From Methylohalobius sp. (GTDB lineage Bacteria; Pseudomonadota; Gammaproteobacteria; Methylococcales; Methylothermaceae), in the NCBI GenBank assembly GCA_026415315.1, contig JAOAHI010000020.1, forward strand, positions 1,115-33,201: a stretch of DNA of 32,087 nucleotides, read 5' to 3'. Below, piece after piece: positions 12,410 to 21,507 of this stretch. Every line of letters starts with the position of its first letter. The stretch's first letter is position 1. Made by a program: the position numbers and the translations under genes. The notes under the pieces were generated by a model. It did not search any database and had not been told where the DNA came from. It was given only the letters and a program-made list of their open reading frames with translations.

Positions 12410-13468
12410 ATGCCTCGTCAGGTACCCGTTATCGCCTTAGACGCTATGGGTGGCGATTACGGTCCGGAAGTTACCGTGCCGGCAGCTTTAGATTGCCTTG
12501 AGGAGTTTAAAGACCTACGGTTGATTTTGGTCGGACAGCAAGAGGCGATCGAGGCGCAGCTGGCGCGCTATGCTGTTCCTCAGTCTGACCGCTTGCGAAT
12601 TTGCCATGCCTCCCAGGTGGTGACCATGGACGACTTGCCTTCCAAGGCGTTGCGCGGTAAGCGCGATTCCTCTATGCGGGTCGCGCTCAACCTGGTTCGC
12701 GACGGCCAAGCCTCAGCGTGTGTCAGTGCCGGCAACACGGGGGCTCTGATGGCAATGGCACGCTTTGTATTGAAGACTATCCCTGGCATAGACCGCCCAG
12801 CGATCATTGTTTCTCTCCCCTCCAAACACGGCCACACTCATATCTTGGATATGGGCGCTAACGTGGATTGCAGCGCCGAGCACCTGTATCAATTTGCCGT
12901 TATGGGTCACGAACTGGTGCGGGCAGTGGAAAATATCGAGGCTCCTAAGGTAGGACTCCTGAACATCGGTGAGGAGGAAATTAAGGGTAACGAGCAGGTC
13001 AAGCAAGCGGCTAAGCTTCTTGCCAATTCTCATCTTAATTTCATCGGTTATGTAGAAGGCGATGACATCTTTATGGGGGAGGTGGACATCGTGGTTACCG
13101 ACGGCTTTGTCGGTAACGTGGCTTTAAAAGCTGTCGAGGGTTTAGTGCGAATGCTGGGTCAGGCGCTTAAGGACGGTCTCCAAAGCAGCGTGTACAATCG
13201 GCTGGTTGGGGTCTTAGCGTTGCCAGTACTTAAATCCCTTAAACATCGTTTCGATCCACGGCGCTACAATGGCGCAACCCTATTAGGGCTTAAAGGGATA
13301 GTGATCAAAAGCCATGGCGATGCGGACCGGTATGCGTTTGCCAACGCGATCCGCATGGCATTGTTGGAAATCGACAAAGCTGTGCCGCAACGGATCGGCG
13401 AGCGGGTGGCCAGCGCTATTTGCGCCCAGGCTGATCTGGGCTTGCCGGCGAGGGTAAAAAGCGCATGA
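12410..13468 (+). CDS. plsX: Phosphate acyltransferase PlsX
   Basis: 352 residues. Converts acyl-ACP and phosphate to acyl phosphate, the acyl donor for PlsY in phosphatidic acid synthesis; a peripheral membrane enzyme. Signatures: the N-terminal [35 protein letters not shown], the central [19 protein letters not shown] and [18 protein letters not shown]. Length is typical. The 77 bases between rpmF and this ATG contain a 17-codon open frame but no strong ribosome binding site for plsX. The stop overlaps fabH as ATGA, the usual plsX-fabH junction. Confidence 0.97.
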   Translation: MPRQVPVIALDAMGGDYGPEVTVPAALDCLEEFKDLRLILVGQQEAIEAQLARYAVPQSDRLRICHASQVVTMDDLPSKALRGKRDSSMRVALNLVRDGQASACVSAGNTGALMAMARFVLKTIPGIDRPAIIVSLPSKHGHTHILDMGANVDCSAEHLYQFAVMGHELVRAVENIEAPKVGLLNIGEEEIKGNEQVKQAAKLLANSHLNFIGYVEGDDIFMGEVDIVVTDGFVGNVALKAVEGLVRMLGQALKDGLQSSVYNRLVGVLALPVLKSLKHRFDPRRYNGATLLGLKGIVIKSHGDADRYAFANAIRMALLEIDKAVPQRIGERVASAICAQADLGLPARVKSA

Positions 13469-14430
13469 CTCAAGTTTACAGCCGGATTGCTGGAACCGGC
13501 GGCTACTTGCCTGCTAAAGTGTGCACCAACGACGACATCGCGCGTCAGGTAGACACCTCCGATGCGTGGATTGTCGAGCGTACTGGGATTCGCGAGCGAC
13601 GCATCGCCGCTCCTGATGAGACTGCTTCCAGCATGGGGGAGCTCGCCGCCCGCCAGGCTATTGCGGCCGCTGGTTGGGAGATGGATGAAATCGACCTGAT
13701 TATTATGGCTACCAGCACTCCGGATCGGGTTTTCCCAAGCACTGCTTGTTTGCTCCAGGAGCGTCTAGGGGTTCGTAGCCAATGCGGAGCTTTTGACGTT
13801 CAGGCGGCCTGTTCGGGGTTCATCTATGCCTTAAGCATCGCGGATCAATTCATCCGTTCTGGTACCTCACAGCGCGTATTGGTAGTGGGCAGCGAGGTCA
13901 ACTCTCGCTTAGTCGATTGGAACGACCGTACCACGTGCATTTTGTTCGGTGATGGCGCAGGGGCGGTGGCGTTGGAGCCCTCGTCCGAGCCGGGCATCCT
14001 CTCGACTCACATTCACTCCGATGGCCGGTATCGCGATCTGCTCTATCTTCCCAATCCGGAGATAGGCATAGGCGGCGAGCCCCCTTACGTTAAAATGCAG
14101 GGCAACGAAGTATTCAAAATCGCTGTCAACACCTTGGGTAGGATTGTGGATGAGACGCTAGCCGCCAACGGTTTAGATAAGTCGGAAGTGGATTGGCTGG
14201 TGCCGCACCAGGCCAATATTCGTATCATCGCTGCGACAGCGCGCAAGTTGGGGATGCCGATGGAGCGGGTGGTGGTGACCATCGAGCGTCAGGGCAATAC
14301 CTCTTCGGCCTCCGTTCCTTTAGCGTTGCACGAGGCTATTCAAGATGGGCGTATCCGTCGCGGCCAGATCCTGCTCATGGAAGCCTTTGGCGGCGGCTTC
14401 ACCTGGGGATCGGCCTTGATCCGTTATTGA
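13465..14430 (+). CDS. fabH: 3-oxoacyl-ACP synthase III (KAS III)
   Basis: 321 residues. Starts fatty acid synthesis by condensing acetyl-CoA with malonyl-ACP. The catalytic triad is complete: Cys116 in [12 protein letters not shown], His248 in VPHQANIRI and Asn278 in RQGNTSSAS. The C-terminal [18 protein letters not shown] is the family ending. The ATGA overlap with plsX and the fabD gene 11 bases downstream follow the E. coli-like cluster. I see nothing that would indicate a branched-chain primer preference, but sequence alone cannot settle that. Confidence 0.98.
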   Translation: MTQVYSRIAGTGGYLPAKVCTNDDIARQVDTSDAWIVERTGIRERRIAAPDETASSMGELAARQAIAAAGWEMDEIDLIIMATSTPDRVFPSTACLLQERLGVRSQCGAFDVQAACSGFIYALSIADQFIRSGTSQRVLVVGSEVNSRLVDWNDRTTCILFGDGAGAVALEPSSEPGILSTHIHSDGRYRDLLYLPNPEIGIGGEPPYVKMQGNEVFKIAVNTLGRIVDETLAANGLDKSEVDWLVPHQANIRIIAATARKLGMPMERVVVTIERQGNTSSASVPLALHEAIQDGRIRRGQILLMEAFGGGFTWGSALIRY

Positions 14431-14441
14431 GATTTAAGAAG

Positions 14442-15386
14442 ATGAATCACGCTTTGGCCTTCTTGTTTCCGGGGCAAGGATCGCAGACGGTGGGGATGCT
14501 TAAGGGCTTGGCCAAGATCTCTTCCCAAGTAGAGGAGACTTTTGCTCAAGCTTCGCAAGCGCTAGGATTTGATCTGTGGCGCTTAGTGCAGGAAGGTCCG
14601 GAAGAGCAGCTCAACCTGACGGTTCATACCCAGCCAGCGCTTCTGGCGGCGGGCGTAGCCGTGTGGCGGGTATGGTGCGAGCGCACCTCTGTCCGGCCAG
14701 CCTGGATGGCGGGACACAGCTTAGGTGAATTTACGGCCTTGGTGTGCGCTGAAAGCTTGGATTTTCCTACTGCGGTCCAGCTGGTGGCGGAACGCGGCCG
14801 CTTGATGCAAAGCGCTGTACCCGAAGGCCGAGGCAGCATGGCCGCCATCCTAGGACTGGAGGATCACATCGTAGTTCGCTTGTGCCAAGAGGTCTCTGCT
14901 GCCGGCTACGGATTGGTGACCGCAGCCAACTTCAACGCTCCAGGACAAGTCGTCATTGCCGGCGAGGCGCAAGCGGTAGCCAAGGCGTGCGAGGAGGCTA
15001 AAGCACGAGGAGCCAAGCGCGCTCTCCCGCTGGCGGTCAGTGTCCCCTCTCACTGTCCTCTTATGCGTGCGGCAGCTTCCAAATTTGCTGAGCTTTTAGC
15101 GCAAGTTCCGCTGGCCTCGCCTAAAGTTGGGGTCGTGCACAATGTGGACGTAGGCGTGCATCCAGCCCCGGAGGTGATCCGCCCTGTATTGGCCGAACAG
15201 CTTTATTCTCCGGTGCGTTGGAGCGACACTATTCGTTTTCTGTGCCAGCAGGGAGTTTCAGATTTCGTCGAATGTGGACCGGGCAAGGTATTGACCGGGC
15301 TAAACAAACGCATCGCTGCCGGATGCGGGGCGTGGCCGCTGGCTGATCCGGAGGGTGTGACAAGCGCACTGGAGGCATTGGGATGA
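14442..15386 (+). CDS. fabD: Malonyl-CoA:ACP transacylase
   Basis: 314 residues from ATG 14442. Moves malonyl groups from CoA to the acyl carrier protein. Motifs: LFPGQGSQTVGML at the N-terminus, nucleophile Ser93 in GHSLGEFTAL, His204 in VPSHCPLM, and the C-terminal VECGPGKVLTGL. The open frame extends upstream to 14193 inside fabH, but those 83 extra codons are a shadow of fabH; the true start is where the family begins. Ribosome binding is weak (AAGAAG). The stop overlaps fabG as ATGA. Confidence 0.98.
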   Translation: MNHALAFLFPGQGSQTVGMLKGLAKISSQVEETFAQASQALGFDLWRLVQEGPEEQLNLTVHTQPALLAAGVAVWRVWCERTSVRPAWMAGHSLGEFTALVCAESLDFPTAVQLVAERGRLMQSAVPEGRGSMAAILGLEDHIVVRLCQEVSAAGYGLVTAANFNAPGQVVIAGEAQAVAKACEEAKARGAKRALPLAVSVPSHCPLMRAAASKFAELLAQVPLASPKVGVVHNVDVGVHPAPEVIRPVLAEQLYSPVRWSDTIRFLCQQGVSDFVECGPGKVLTGLNKRIAAGCGAWPLADPEGVTSALEALG

Positions 15387-16117
15387 GCAAAATCGCTTTG
15401 GTGACGGGCGCCAGTCGGGGGATCGGCCGAGCCATTGCTTTAGAACTGGCGCGTCAGGGTTTGCTCGTGGTTGGGACGGCGACCTCCCCAGCAGGAGCCG
15501 ATGCTATCTCCCAGGCTTTGAAGGAGATCGGAGGGGAAGGCTACGGAGTGGTTCTAGATGTTACTAATGCTAGCCAGGTACAGGCGGTGGTGGATGAGAT
15601 AGGCGAGAGGTTAGGCTCTCCTCTCGTTTTGGTCAACAACGCTGGAATCACCCGCGACGAATTACTGCTGCGTATGAAGGAAGAAGATTGGGCGGCAATT
15701 CTAGAGACTAATTTGACCTCCGTCTATCGCCTGTGCAAGTCTTGTTTGCGCGGCATGATGAAAGCCCGCTGGGGTCGGATCGTGAATATTTCCTCTGTAG
15801 TCGGCGTAACTGGCAACCCTGGGCAGACCAATTATGCAGCGGCCAAAGCAGGAATGATTGGATTCACCAAATCCCTGGCCAGAGAAGTTGCTTCGCGGGG
15901 GATTACAGTGAACGCAGTCGCGCCCGGTTTCATCGTTACCGACATGACCTCAGCCCTGCCGGAAAGCCAGCGCCAGGCGCTGCTTTCGGCTATTCCTTTG
16001 GGGAGATTAGGGGAGGTCGAAGAGGTGGCCTATGCGGTGGCTTTTCTATGTTCGGACCAGGCGGCGTATATCACCGGCGAGACCTTGCACGTAAACGGTG
16101 GCATGTATATGCCCTAG
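15383..16117 (+). CDS. fabG: 3-oxoacyl-ACP reductase
   Basis: 244 residues, the same length as E. coli FabG. A short-chain dehydrogenase that reduces 3-oxoacyl-ACP with NADPH. The cofactor motif TGASRGIGRAIA is at about residues 8-19, NNAG at about 85-88, and catalytic Ser138, Tyr151 and Lys155 (TNYAAAKAG) carry the same numbers as in E. coli. The C-terminus ITGETLHVNGGMYMP is the family ending. ATGA overlap with fabD; 83 noncoding bases then precede acpP. Confidence 0.98.
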   Translation: MSKIALVTGASRGIGRAIALELARQGLLVVGTATSPAGADAISQALKEIGGEGYGVVLDVTNASQVQAVVDEIGERLGSPLVLVNNAGITRDELLLRMKEEDWAAILETNLTSVYRLCKSCLRGMMKARWGRIVNISSVVGVTGNPGQTNYAAAKAGMIGFTKSLAREVASRGITVNAVAPGFIVTDMTSALPESQRQALLSAIPLGRLGEVEEVAYAVAFLCSDQAAYITGETLHVNGGMYMP

Positions 16118-16119
16118 CA

Positions 16120-16148
16120 TTGTTTTTAACGCGGGCGACGATTAAAAT
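16120..16148 (+). promoter_or_regulatory. Possible internal promoter for acpP
   Basis: TTGTTT (16120-16125) and TAAAAT (16143-16148) have an exact 17-base spacer; the -35 matches three of six bases and the -10 five of six. It would let acpP be made above the level of the upstream fab genes, as is known for E. coli acpP. Pattern-based only. Confidence 0.35.
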
Positions 16149-16155
16149 GCCCGCG
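16130..16155 (+). other. GC-rich hairpin in the fabG-acpP gap
   Basis: CGCGGGC (16130-16136) and GCCCGCG (16149-16155) form a perfect 7-bp stem with a 12-base loop. There is no T-run after it, so it does not look like an intrinsic terminator; it could be an mRNA processing or stabilising structure. The predicted -10 lies in its loop. Confidence 0.4.
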
Positions 16156-16200
16156 CGAATGATCCATGAAATGTAACTTCAAGCGAGGTAAGAGAACGCT

Positions 16201-16437
16201 ATGAGCGATGTGGCAGAACGCGTAAAGAAAATCGTGGCTGAACAGTTAGGCGTTAAGGAAGAGGTTTCCAACGACGCCTCCTTCGTCGATGATTTGGGGG
16301 CAGATTCCCTAGACACGGTGGAGTTGGTGATGGCTTTGGAGGAGGAATTCGATTGCGAAATCCCCGATGAGGAGGCTGAAAAGATCACCACCGTTCAAGA
16401 GGCAATCGATTACATCGAAAAGCATCTGAAAAAATAA
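16201..16437 (+). CDS. acpP: Acyl carrier protein
   Basis: 78 residues, strongly acidic, the standard size. Carries growing acyl chains on a phosphopantetheine arm attached to Ser36 in the motif [18 protein letters not shown]. The helix II recognition surface and the C-terminal [17 protein letters not shown] are typical. GAGG at 16185-16188 is the likely ribosome binding site, with a long (12-base) spacing. It sits between fabG and fabF as in most gammaproteobacteria, behind an 83-base gap that may hold its own promoter. Confidence 0.99.
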   Translation: MSDVAERVKKIVAEQLGVKEEVSNDASFVDDLGADSLDTVELVMALEEEFDCEIPDEEAEKITTVQEAIDYIEKHLKK

Positions 16438-16487
16438 CGCAGATTTTCTTTAGCTATTTTCCCCTTCGTTTTGGTTGGGTAGGTCAG

Positions 16488-17732
16488 TTGGACAAAAGGC
16501 GAGTCGTCGTCACGGGCATGGGCATTGTTTGCCCAGTAGGCAATACCGTTGCGGAAGCCTGGCGGAATATCCTTGCTGGTAAAAGCGGGATAGGGCCGAT
16601 CGAATACTTCGATGTCAGCCAGTTTTCTACCCGCTTCGGTGGTACCGTCAAAGGCTTTGACGTAACCGAGTATATTCCAGCTAAAGAAGCCAAGAAGATG
16701 GATCCTTTCATCCATTACGGCATCGCCGCTGCTTGCCAGGCGTTCGCAGATGCGGGGTTGGAGGTGAATGCCGACAACGCTGAACAAATCGGCGTGATGA
16801 TCGGCGCCGGAATTGGGGGGATCACCGGCATCGAGAACGGGCATACGGCGTTCATACAGGGAGGACCGAGGCGAATTTCGCCTTTTTTCGTTCCGGCCAA
16901 CATCATCAACATGATCTCTGGCAATTTCTCAGTGATGAAAGGGCTGAAAGGGCCGAATTTTGCTGTAGTCTCCGCCTGTGCCACGGCCAATCACAACATC
17001 GGTGAAGCCGCCCGCATCATCCGCACCGGCGACGCCGAAGTGATGATTGCCGGAGGGGCAGAATATCCGATTTCCCCCACGGGGCTAGGCGGGTTTGCCG
17101 CCGCTCGGGCCTTGTCGCGACGCAACGAAGAACCGCAGCGAGCCAGCCGTCCGTGGGATCGAGATCGGGACGGGTTTGTGCTGTCGGAGGGGGCGGGCGT
17201 TTTGGTTTTGGAATCGCTTGAACACGCCAAAAAGCGCGGTGCCCACATCTATGCTGAACTAGTCGGTTATGCCGCCAGCGCCGATGCTTACCACATGACC
17301 CAGCCTCCGGAGTACGGGGAAGGGGCAGCTTTGTGCATGCGCCGCGCGCTGCACGCCGCCGGGATCAATCCGGAGCAAGTGAACTACATCAATGCGCACG
17401 GCACCTCTACACCTGCCGGCGACCTGGCTGAAACTCGGGCGATCAAGCAGGTTTTTGGCGAAGCGGCGTGGAAGATTCCAGTTAGTTCCACCAAGTCTAT
17501 GACTGGCCACTTGTTGGGCGCGGCTGGAGGCGTGGAGGCGATCTTTACGATCTTAGCGATTCGCGACCAGGTTGCCCCTCCGACCATCAATCTGGACAAT
17601 CCGGACCCGGAATGCGATCTAGATTACGTCCCGCACACAGCGCGGGAGATCAGAATCGACATCGCCATGTCTAATTCTTTTGGCTTTGGGGGCACGAATT
17701 CTACCCTGATCTTCAAGAGATTTATCGGCTAA
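16488..17732 (+). CDS. fabF: 3-oxoacyl-ACP synthase II (KAS II)
   Basis: 414 residues starting at TTG 16488 ([20 protein letters not shown]), which aligns with the family N-terminus; only a weak AGG lies near it. Elongates acyl-ACP with malonyl-ACP. Catalytic residues are Cys164 in [14 protein letters not shown], His304 in [11 protein letters not shown] and His341 in [13 protein letters not shown], all in order. The His-His-Cys arrangement and the position after acpP fit FabF rather than FabB. The 50 bases upstream are T-rich without a clear terminator hairpin. Confidence 0.97.
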   Translation: MDKRRVVVTGMGIVCPVGNTVAEAWRNILAGKSGIGPIEYFDVSQFSTRFGGTVKGFDVTEYIPAKEAKKMDPFIHYGIAAACQAFADAGLEVNADNAEQIGVMIGAGIGGITGIENGHTAFIQGGPRRISPFFVPANIINMISGNFSVMKGLKGPNFAVVSACATANHNIGEAARIIRTGDAEVMIAGGAEYPISPTGLGGFAAARALSRRNEEPQRASRPWDRDRDGFVLSEGAGVLVLESLEHAKKRGAHIYAELVGYAASADAYHMTQPPEYGEGAALCMRRALHAAGINPEQVNYINAHGTSTPAGDLAETRAIKQVFGEAAWKIPVSSTKSMTGHLLGAAGGVEAIFTILAIRDQVAPPTINLDNPDPECDLDYVPHTAREIRIDIAMSNSFGFGGTNSTLIFKRFIG

Positions 17733-17742
17733 AGACCGGCCT

Positions 17743-18579
17743 ATGGCCGAGGCATCGGTGTGGGTTAATGGCCGTGCCACCTCGCACGTAGAGGTAGCCG
17801 ATCGCGGTTTCCAATACGGCGACGGCTTGTTTGAGACCTTTTTAGTTCATTGCGGTGTTCCTGTTTTTTGGCAGGCCCATCTTGAGCGCTTAAAGCGCGG
17901 CTGTGAACGCTTAGGCATCCTTTTCCCAGACCCAGATCGGCTGCGGCAGGAAGCTGAGGTGATCTGTGCTGCGAGGGAGCAGGGCGTTCTAAAGCTGGCT
18001 CTGACTCGCGGTATTGGCGGGCGCGGCTACGCGCCACCTAAGGAGGCTAAACCGACCCAAGTGTTCAGTTTTCATTCCTTGCCGGCGAACTTACCTCAGA
18101 TCCAACGGGGCGTTAAGGTGCGCGCGTGCCGTACGCACTTAGGAATCAATCCGGACTTAGCCGGAATTAAGCACTTAAACCGTTTAGAGCAAGTGCTAGC
18201 GCGAAGGGAATGGGACGATCCTAGCATTTACGAGGGTCTGATGTGCGATTGGGAGGGATGGTTGGTCGAAGGAATCATGACTAACCTCTTTTGGCGGCGA
18301 GACGGGATTTTGTTCACTCCAAGGCTCGATCGTTGCGGGGTGGCTGGCATCGCTCGGGCTTGGGTGCTGGAACGCGCTGCAGAATGGGGGATAGAAATGC
18401 AAGAAGTTCGAGTGGGCCCTAGGGCGTTAGCCGAGGCAGAGGAGGTTTTTTTGACCAACAGCGTAGTGGGGATCGTGCCGGTAGTGGAGCTCGTAAATGG
18501 GGGACGTTGGGCAGTTGGTCCGTTGGTGATCCGCCTGCAGGACAGATGGCAACGATCCTTAACGGAGGCTGCTTGGTGA
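17743..18579 (+). CDS. pabC: Aminodeoxychorismate lyase (class IV PLP enzyme)
   Basis: 278 residues. Releases pyruvate from aminodeoxychorismate to give 4-aminobenzoate for folate. Fold-type IV features: RGFQYGDGLFETF near the N-terminus, the PLP Lys143 in GIKHLNRLEQV, VEGIMTNLFW and the C-terminal FLTNSVVGIVPV. Branched-chain or D-amino-acid transaminases share this fold, but the place between fabF and mltG is the diagnostic pabC position. It begins 10 bases after fabF with no strong ribosome site. The stop overlaps the mltG start as GTGA. Confidence 0.93.
   Translation: MAEASVWVNGRATSHVEVADRGFQYGDGLFETFLVHCGVPVFWQAHLERLKRGCERLGILFPDPDRLRQEAEVICAAREQGVLKLALTRGIGGRGYAPPKEAKPTQVFSFHSLPANLPQIQRGVKVRACRTHLGINPDLAGIKHLNRLEQVLARREWDDPSIYEGLMCDWEGWLVEGIMTNLFWRRDGILFTPRLDRCGVAGIARAWVLERAAEWGIEMQEVRVGPRALAEAEEVFLTNSVVGIVPVVELVNGGRWAVGPLVIRLQDRWQRSLTEAAW
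18564..18568 (+). promoter_or_regulatory. Ribosome binding site deciding the GTG start of mltG
   Basis: GGAGG lies seven bases before GTG 18576. It favours that start, which overlaps the pabC stop, over the longer frame that opens at 18507 inside pabC. Confidence 0.75.
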
Positions 18580-19577
18580 AGCCGCTGTGGCTAGGATTAG
18601 GACTTGCCCTGTCTATGGCTTTGGCAGTGGGGGGGTGGGAATTTTATCAGTACCGGGGTGCCGTTCAAAAGCCTCTTGCCAATACCGCACCGGTCTTATT
18701 CGAAATCCAACCGGGGGAGCCGCTTTCCACTATCGCGAAACGGCTGCAGTCTCTAAAGTTGGTGGAAAAAGCATGGTGGCTAAAACTCTTAGCCCTCGAA
18801 CGCGGAGCACTAGGCAAAATCAAGGCGGGAGAATACGAGATTGCGCCAGGTACAACCCTTGAGGGCCTGGTAAATCTGTTCGTTTCCGGTAAGGTCAAGC
18901 AGCATAAGTTGACGCTGATAGAGGGATGGACGGTCCGTCAAGTGCTTGCGGCTTTGCAAGCGCATCCTGCAGTGCGTTTTACCCTCACCGGTGTGCCGGT
19001 CGAGAACCTTTTGGCCGAATTGGGACTGCCGCCTGGGCATCCGGAGGGGCGTTTTTTCCCAGATACGTATTTTTTTGTACGCGGCACTCAGGATAGGGAG
19101 ATCCTGCGCCGGGCTTACCGGCGCATGCAAAAGGTTCTGGCCGAGGAATGGGCGCGACGGGATCCGGATTTGCCCATAGCAACGGCTTGCCAGGCGCTGA
19201 TTTTGGCCTCCATTGTGGAAAAAGAGACCGGTCGAGCGGACGAGCGCGCCAAGATCGCTGGGGTGTTTGTCCGCCGCCTTAAGCAAAACATGCGCCTTGA
19301 GTCCGATCCTACGGTCATTTATGGCTTAGGAGAAGCGTATCAGGGAGACATTCGCGCCCAAGACTTGCAGGCCGACACCCCGTACAACACCTATTTGCAC
19401 TTTGGTCTTCCTCCTACCCCGATCGCTTTGCCTGGACGCGCGGCCATCCGCGCTGCGCTTCACCCCGCCTCCGGTAATGAGCTGTATTTTGTCGCCAAAG
19501 GCGACGGCCAGCATGAGTTTTCTGCGACTTTACAAGAGCACAACCAGAAGGTAGCCCGCTACCAGAGGCAGCCATGA
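18576..19577 (+). CDS. mltG: Endolytic murein transglycosylase MltG (YceG)
   Basis: 333 residues from GTG 18576. Cuts nascent peptidoglycan strands at the membrane and is thought to end glycan synthesis. An N-terminal cationic residue and membrane helix (about 4-21) anchor it; a LysM-like region with GEPLSTIAKRLQS follows, then the YceG domain. The catalytic glutamate is Glu215 in ASIVEKETGRADER. LESDPTVIYGLG, TPYNTYLHFGLPPTPIALPG and HPASGNELYFVAKGDG are family blocks. Length agrees with E. coli. Overlaps pabC by GTGA and tmk by ATGA, the standard pabC-mltG-tmk order. Confidence 0.97.
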   Translation: MKPLWLGLGLALSMALAVGGWEFYQYRGAVQKPLANTAPVLFEIQPGEPLSTIAKRLQSLKLVEKAWWLKLLALERGALGKIKAGEYEIAPGTTLEGLVNLFVSGKVKQHKLTLIEGWTVRQVLAALQAHPAVRFTLTGVPVENLLAELGLPPGHPEGRFFPDTYFFVRGTQDREILRRAYRRMQKVLAEEWARRDPDLPIATACQALILASIVEKETGRADERAKIAGVFVRRLKQNMRLESDPTVIYGLGEAYQGDIRAQDLQADTPYNTYLHFGLPPTPIALPGRAAIRAALHPASGNELYFVAKGDGQHEFSATLQEHNQKVARYQRQP

Positions 19578-20203
19578 CTAAACGGGGTCGGTTCATCACT
19601 TTAGAGGGTGGCGAGGGAGTAGGCAAGACCACCAATTTGGAGTACATCCGCGCTTTTTTGCAGGAACGTGGCATCGATGTCATCACTACCCGTGAGCCCG
19701 GGGGGGTGCCGGTAGCGGAGCAACTAAGAGCACTGATTTTGGGCGAGAAGCTCGTGCCTGAGGCCGAACTTCTCCTGTTTTTCGCTGCTCGCCTGCACCA
19801 CTTGCGGGAGTTGATTCTCCCTGGGTTAGCTCAAGGTAAATGGGTAGTGAGCGATCGCTTCACCGATGCCAGTTTCGCCTATCAAGGTGGGGGGCGAGGG
19901 GTTTCCTGGCAACGCATTCGGTATTTGGAGGATTGGTTGCTTGCGGGGACAAAGCCCGATTTGACTCTATTTTTGGACGCTCCCGTGGAGATCGGATTGG
20001 CTCGGGTCAAAGCCAGAGGCGAGAGTAATCGCTTTGAGGAAGAGACAGCGGCATTCATGCACAACGTACGGCGCGCTTATCGGGCATTGTGGCGGCAGGA
20101 CCCCGACCGGATAAAGAGAATAGACGCCAGCCGTCCTTTGCCTGAGGTTCAATTGGAGATCTCAGGTTACCTTAAAGCGCTGGTAGAGGCATGGAGGGGA
20201 TAG
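19574..20203 (+). CDS. tmk: Thymidylate kinase
   Basis: 209 residues. Phosphorylates dTMP to dTDP with ATP, essential for DNA synthesis. The P-loop GGEGVGKTT is at about residues 12-20, TREPGGVPVAEQLR carries the DRX/base-binding region, and SDRFTDASFAYQGGGRGV is the substrate/DR motif. Start ATG 19574 overlaps the mltG stop as ATGA. Its 3-prime end overlaps the holB ATG by 13 bases. All expected motifs are present. Confidence 0.98.
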   Translation: MTKRGRFITLEGGEGVGKTTNLEYIRAFLQERGIDVITTREPGGVPVAEQLRALILGEKLVPEAELLLFFAARLHHLRELILPGLAQGKWVVSDRFTDASFAYQGGGRGVSWQRIRYLEDWLLAGTKPDLTLFLDAPVEIGLARVKARGESNRFEEETAAFMHNVRRAYRALWRQDPDRIKRIDASRPLPEVQLEISGYLKALVEAWRG

Positions 20204-21159
20204 CGCTTTTTCCCTGGCAGGCTCAGGCTTGGCGGCAACTTGAAGCGTACTTGCGCTTGGCCCGCCTATCCCAGGCGCTGCTCATTACCGGACCCTCGGG
20301 CTTGGGCAAAGGGCAGCTAGCGCAAAGGTTCGCCCGCACTTTGCTCTGTCAAAATCAAAGCGCCTGCGGTCAGTGCTCGGCCTGCCGCTTGCTGGAAGCT
20401 GGAAACCATCCGGATTACCTAACCCTGATCCCGGAGACAGGCAAAGAGTTGACCATAGAATCCATCCGCGACTTGATCGAGAAGCTGGCTTTAAAACCCC
20501 ATTATGGGTTGAGGCGGGTGGCAGTGATCCATGCGTGTGAGCGGATGAATCTGGCAGCGGCCAACTGCTTTCTTAAGACGCTTGAGGAGCCTGCTTTAGG
20601 GACGGTGATCGTGGCTTTGAGCGCTTTACCGAGTCGCCTTCCGGCCACGATTCGCAGCCGTTGCCAGCATGTGAGACTGGTCGCTCCGCCTTTGGCAGTC
20701 TCCGTTCCCTGGCTAGAGCATCAAGGATTTGCTAAAGAAAAAGCTGAACTCGCGCTGCTGCAAAACGGACGGGCACCGCTTGCTGCACGCGCCTGGTTGC
20801 ACAGCGATCTTCCGGAAAAGCGGTGTAAATTCTTAGAATCCTGGATCCAGTTACTTGCTGGGCAAAAAGATCCCGTCTTGTTCGCACGGGATTGGAGCGA
20901 TGAGCCGCTGGAGCATATCACCTTTTGGCTTTTAACCCTGGTTGCGGACCTGGCGCGCCTGGCCATGGGCTTGCGAGACTCTTTGCTCAATCCCGATCAA
21001 AACGCCCGCTTGCACGCGCTGGCCAAAAAGCTAAACTTAACTCGACTGCTGGCATTTTGGCAGCGCCTGCTTGAGGTGCGCGAGGTGCTCGACAGCCAGC
21101 TCAATCAGGCTTTGCTACTGGAATCTCTGTTATTGGCATCGTTAAAACTGAAGGTATGA
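20191..21159 (+). CDS. holB: DNA polymerase III delta-prime subunit
   Basis: 322 residues. Part of the clamp loader that places the beta clamp on DNA. An AAA+ fold is visible: the Walker-A-like GPSGLGKG at about residues 34-41, zinc-binding cysteines 53, 59, 62 and 65 (CQNQSACGQCSAC), AACERMN-like sensor segment HACERMNLAAANCFLKTLEE, and SRLPATIRSRCQ, which contains the SRC motif. The start at ATG 20191 lies 13 bases inside tmk and fits the family N-terminus (FPWQAQAWRQL). The C-terminal collar region is divergent, as is usual. The stop overlaps pilZ as ATGA. Confidence 0.96.
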   Translation: MEGIALFPWQAQAWRQLEAYLRLARLSQALLITGPSGLGKGQLAQRFARTLLCQNQSACGQCSACRLLEAGNHPDYLTLIPETGKELTIESIRDLIEKLALKPHYGLRRVAVIHACERMNLAAANCFLKTLEEPALGTVIVALSALPSRLPATIRSRCQHVRLVAPPLAVSVPWLEHQGFAKEKAELALLQNGRAPLAARAWLHSDLPEKRCKFLESWIQLLAGQKDPVLFARDWSDEPLEHITFWLLTLVADLARLAMGLRDSLLNPDQNARLHALAKKLNLTRLLAFWQRLLEVREVLDSQLNQALLLESLLLASLKLKV

Positions 21160-21506
21160 CGCAGCCTAAGACCAAACAGGGGATACTGTCGCTCACCATC
21201 AAGGATAAGAATTCCTTATATGCCGCCTACATGCCGTTCGTGCGCAATGGCGGTTTGTTTATTTCCACTAGCCGAGAGTACAAGATCGGCGACGAGGTGT
21301 TTATGCTTCTGAGCCTGCCAGAAGAGCCAGAACGGATCCCGGTAGCCGGACGGGTGGTGTGGGTGACTCCTAAAGGAGCAGAGGGCTATCGAGCAGCAGG
21401 CATAGGCGTACAGTTTAGCGAGGAGGACAAAGGGGCTACCCGCGACAAAATCGAGACCCATCTTGCCGGAATGGTGCAGTCGGAACGACCCACCCACACC
21501 ATGTAA
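21156..21506 (+). CDS. pilZ: Type IV pilus assembly protein PilZ
   Basis: 116 residues, very close to the Pseudomonas-type PilZ: GILSLTIKDKNSLYAAYMPF, VRNGGLFIST, VAGRVVWVTP, RAAGIGVQF and a C-terminal ERPTHTM. PilZ is needed for type IV pilus extension. In xanthomonads and pseudomonads it lacks the Arg-rich c-di-GMP loop and acts through the EAL protein FimX and the ATPase PilB. That loop (RxxxR) is also absent here, so this protein probably does not bind c-di-GMP itself. It sits between holB and tatD as in Pseudomonas, overlapping holB by ATGA. Confidence 0.96.
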   Translation: MTQPKTKQGILSLTIKDKNSLYAAYMPFVRNGGLFISTSREYKIGDEVFMLLSLPEEPERIPVAGRVVWVTPKGAEGYRAAGIGVQFSEEDKGATRDKIETHLAGMVQSERPTHTM

Positions 21507-21507
21507 A

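Noticed and set aside
14193-14441. N-terminal extension of fabD by 83 codons
   Set aside because: It overlaps fabH in another frame and does not resemble FabD, whose family start is ATG 14442.
17743-18579. Reading the class IV PLP gene as a D-amino-acid or branched-chain transaminase
   Set aside because: The fold alone allows it, but the conserved place between fabF and mltG is that of pabC.
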